The position numbers and the translations under genes are program-made. A DNA stretch of 64,000 nucleotides from Elusimicrobiota bacterium (GTDB lineage: Bacteria > Elusimicrobiota > Elusimicrobia > UBA1565): contig JACPXC010000027.1 of the NCBI GenBank assembly GCA_016196755.1, positions 1-64,000 of the forward strand, written 5' to 3'. The number at the start of each line of letters is the position of its first letter. Position 1 is the stretch's first letter. The notes under the pieces are model-generated. The model saw only the letters and a list, made by a program, of their open reading frames with translations. It did no database searches and was not told where the DNA came from. Below are positions 62,144 to 64,000 of this stretch, piece after piece.

Positions 62144-64000
62144 CTAGGCCAGCCTGGGCGCGGCCGCCGCTTTCTCGGCCGGCGTGCCTCCGTCCCAACG
62201 CCAGGAGCGTATCTCGGGGAGGTCCTCGCCGCGCTGCTCGATGTAGCGTCGGTGCTCGGAGAGCTTCCCGCGGAGCTCTTGGTGCAGCTCCGCGGCCTGC
62301 GCCGCGAGGCGGGGGACCCGCTCGATCGCGTCCAGGGCCAGGCGCCAGCGGTCGAGCTCGTTGCGCACCAGGGTGTCGAACGGCGTCGAGGTCGTGCCCT
62401 CCTCCTTGAATCCCCGCGCCAGGATGTTGCGCCCGTTCGGCCGCAGATGCGCGAGCCTGTGGATGAGGCCGGGATAGCCGTGGAAGGCGAAGACGACCGG
62501 CTTGTCCGGCGTGAACAGCTCCAAGAACGCCTCGTCGGTAAGGCCGTTGGGATACTCCTGCCAGGGGCGCAGCTTCATGAGGTCGACGACGTTTATCATG
62601 CGGATGCGGAGCTCTGGGACCCGCGCCCGCAGGAGAGAGACGGCCGCGAGCGTCTCCATGGTCGGCACGTCGCCGCAGGCGGCCATGACCACGTCCGGGG
62701 CGCGCCCGCCGTCGGTGCTGGCCCAATCCCAGGCGCCGAGCCCCGCGGCGCAGTGGCTCACCGCCTGTTCCATGCTCAGCCACTGCGGGGCGACCTGCTT
62801 TCCCGCGATGATGACGTTGACCCGGTTGGACGTCCTCAGGCACTCGTCGGTGACGCACAGCAGGGTATTGGCGTCCGGGGCCAGGTGCACCCGGACCGAT
62901 TCCGGCTTCATGTTCATGAGGTGGTCGATGAAGCCGGGTGCTAAGTGGCTGAAGCCGTTATGGTCCTGGCGCCAGACGTGGGAGCTTAGCAGGTAGTTCA
63001 GCGACGCCAAGGGCTTGCGCCAGGGCACCCGATGGGCCACGTCCAGCCATTTGCAGTATTGGTGGCTCATCGAGGTGACGATCTCGATGAAGCCCTCGTA
63101 GCAGTTGAAGAAGCCGTGGCGGCCGGTCAGAAGGTAGCCCTCGAGCCAGCCCTGGCACAGATGCTCGCTGAGGACCTCCATGACGCGTCCCTCGGGAGAG
63201 ACGTTGAGGTCCAAGGGCTTTATCTCGGCCATGAAGCAGTTCTGGTCGACCTCGTACACCGCGCCCCAGCCGTTCGAGACCGTCTCATCGGGACTGAATA
63301 TCCGGAAGTTCTCGCCGTTGTCCCGCAGCAGGTCGCGGATGAATCGTCCTTGCACCTTGGTCGACTCCGCGTCGACGGCCCCGGGTCGCGGGATATCGAG
63401 CTTGTATTTCGTGAACTCGGGGATCGCCAGCTCGCGCAGGATGCCGCCGTTGGCGTGCGGGTTCGCGCTCATGCGCCGCGCGCCGCTAGGACACAAGGCG
63501 GACAGCTCCGGCCGCAGGCGCCCGATCTCGTCGAAGAGCTCTCGGGGCTGATAGGAGCGCAGCCAGGCCTCGAGGAGCTCCAAGCGGCCGGGCCTTTCCA
63601 TGTCGTTCATCCGGAACGCGTGGGCGCGGCAGGTGTTCTCGACGGGCTGTCCGTCGATCTCCTTGGGTCCCGTCCAGCCCTTCGGGGTGCGCAGGACGAT
63701 CATAGGCCAGGACGGCCGTTGGGCGGCCTTTCCGGCGCGCGCCGCGCCCTGGATCGCGGTGATCGAGTCCGCGCAGGCATCGAGAGCCGCGGCCATCGCC
63801 TGGTGCATGGCGGCCGGCTCCTCGCCGGAGACGAGGATCGGCTCGTAGCCGTATCCCGTCATCAGCGCGGTCAGTTCGGCGTCCGATATGCGCGAGAGCA
63901 CGGTCGGGTTGGCGATCTTGTAGCCGTTTAGGTGCAGGACCGGCAGCACGGCGCCGTCGCGCGACGGGTTGAGGAACTTATTGGAATGCCAGGCGGCGGC
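62144..64000 (-). CDS. xfp: xylulose-5-phosphate/fructose-6-phosphate phosphoketolase (N-terminus outside window)
   Basis: 618 C-terminal residues are visible; the family is about 790-820 long, so roughly 180-200 are missing beyond the right edge. Typical strings are [25 protein letters not shown] (core LHLNGYKI), [52 protein letters not shown] and the end [16 protein letters not shown]. It splits xylulose 5-phosphate or fructose 6-phosphate with phosphate to acetyl phosphate plus an aldose phosphate, using thiamine diphosphate. Acetyl phosphate could also be a substrate for the acylphosphatase nearby. Confidence 0.95.
   Translation of the reverse strand, partial: AAAWHSNKFLNPSRDGAVLPVLHLNGYKIANPTVLSRISDAELTALMTGYGYEPILVSGEEPAAMHQAMAAALDACADSITAIQGAARAGKAAQRPSWPMIVLRTPKGWTGPKEIDGQPVENTCRAHAFRMNDMERPGRLELLEAWLRSYQPRELFDEIGRLRPELSALCPSGARRMSANPHANGGILRELAIPEFTKYKLDIPRPGAVDAESTKVQGRFIRDLLRDNGENFRIFSPDETVSNGWGAVYEVDQNCFMAEIKPLDLNVSPEGRVMEVLSEHLCQGWLEGYLLTGRHGFFNCYEGFIEIVTSMSHQYCKWLDVAHRVPWRKPLASLNYLLSSHVWRQDHNGFSHLAPGFIDHLMNMKPESVRVHLAPDANTLLCVTDECLRTSNRVNVIIAGKQVAPQWLSMEQAVSHCAAGLGAWDWASTDGGRAPDVVMAACGDVPTMETLAAVSLLRARVPELRIRMINVVDLMKLRPWQEYPNGLTDEAFLELFTPDKPVVFAFHGYPGLIHRLAHLRPNGRNILARGFKEEGTTSTPFDTLVRNELDRWRLALDAIERVPRLAAQAAELHQELRGKLSEHRRYIEQRGEDLPEIRSWRWDGGTPAEKAAAAPRLA

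Overview
The window is about 64 kb of GC-rich, densely packed bacterial chromosome. Genes for lipopolysaccharide (KdsC), capsule export (Wza/Wzc type), an Omp85 barrel and a PorV-like barrel point to a Gram-negative (diderm) cell. The mix of genes (MoxR/Bat cluster, MFS and ABC exporters with long exported N-termini, DUF2203, kelch plus PorV-like pair) reminds me of uncultured Elusimicrobiota. That placement is an impression from protein style, not a search result.

Layout. 1-0.99 kb: a more A+T-rich edge with a VOC protein, the remnant of an epimerase and a tRNA-Gly. 1.1-5.8 kb: a Tim44-like zinc-ribbon protein, an Omp85 barrel, and an exported protein with a small membrane partner. 5.9-16.7 kb: an envelope run holding TPR-SpoIID, a lipoprotein, a BadF-type kinase, rpiB, kdsC, a Wza-like exporter, a Wzc-like kinase, a giant coiled-coil/propeller membrane protein and a CBM-like membrane protein. 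16.8-24.7 kb: a 1,776-residue secreted kelch/Fn3 protein, a PorV-like barrel and a coiled-coil protein. 24.7-29.3 kb: a 179-bp nested palindrome, a cupredoxin, DksA, an oxidoreductase, an ArnT-type glycosyltransferase and an RDD protein. 29.3-36.3 kb: an MFS transporter and a double ABC exporter, both with long exported N-termini. 36.5-51.1 kb: a class II amidotransferase, two HEAT proteins, a full MoxR/Bat cluster, then a second MoxR with a DUF58-transglutaminase fusion. 51.2-57.9 kb: ASCH, miaB, PilZ, miaA, hflX, gpsA, bifunctional nuclease, HU and MerR. 57.9-61.4 kb: two tRNA-Pro genes, acylphosphatase, a sigma-70 factor, apt, EVE, DUF2203 and a ferredoxin. 61.4-64 kb: an alpha/beta hydrolase and a phosphoketolase cut by the window edge.

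Most genes form tight operons whose start codon overlaps the previous stop (ATGA, GTGA, TTGA, even CTGA), which suggests translational coupling. Many operon heads have a -10-like hexamer ending only 6-8 nt before the start codon and no Shine-Dalgarno, so leaderless mRNAs appear common.

The less ordinary signals are: (1) an exported N-terminal module with a shared Pro-rich motif on three otherwise unrelated proteins; (2) a family of three long perfect hairpins with GGTGYCAG ends, all sitting at gene 3' ends; (3) a 39-bp repeat carried open-frame inside two genes in opposite orientations; (4) the 179-bp nested palindrome; (5) the leaderless start pattern. No CRISPR array, insertion sequence, prophage or rRNA was seen. 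No stretch over 300 bases is without a gene.
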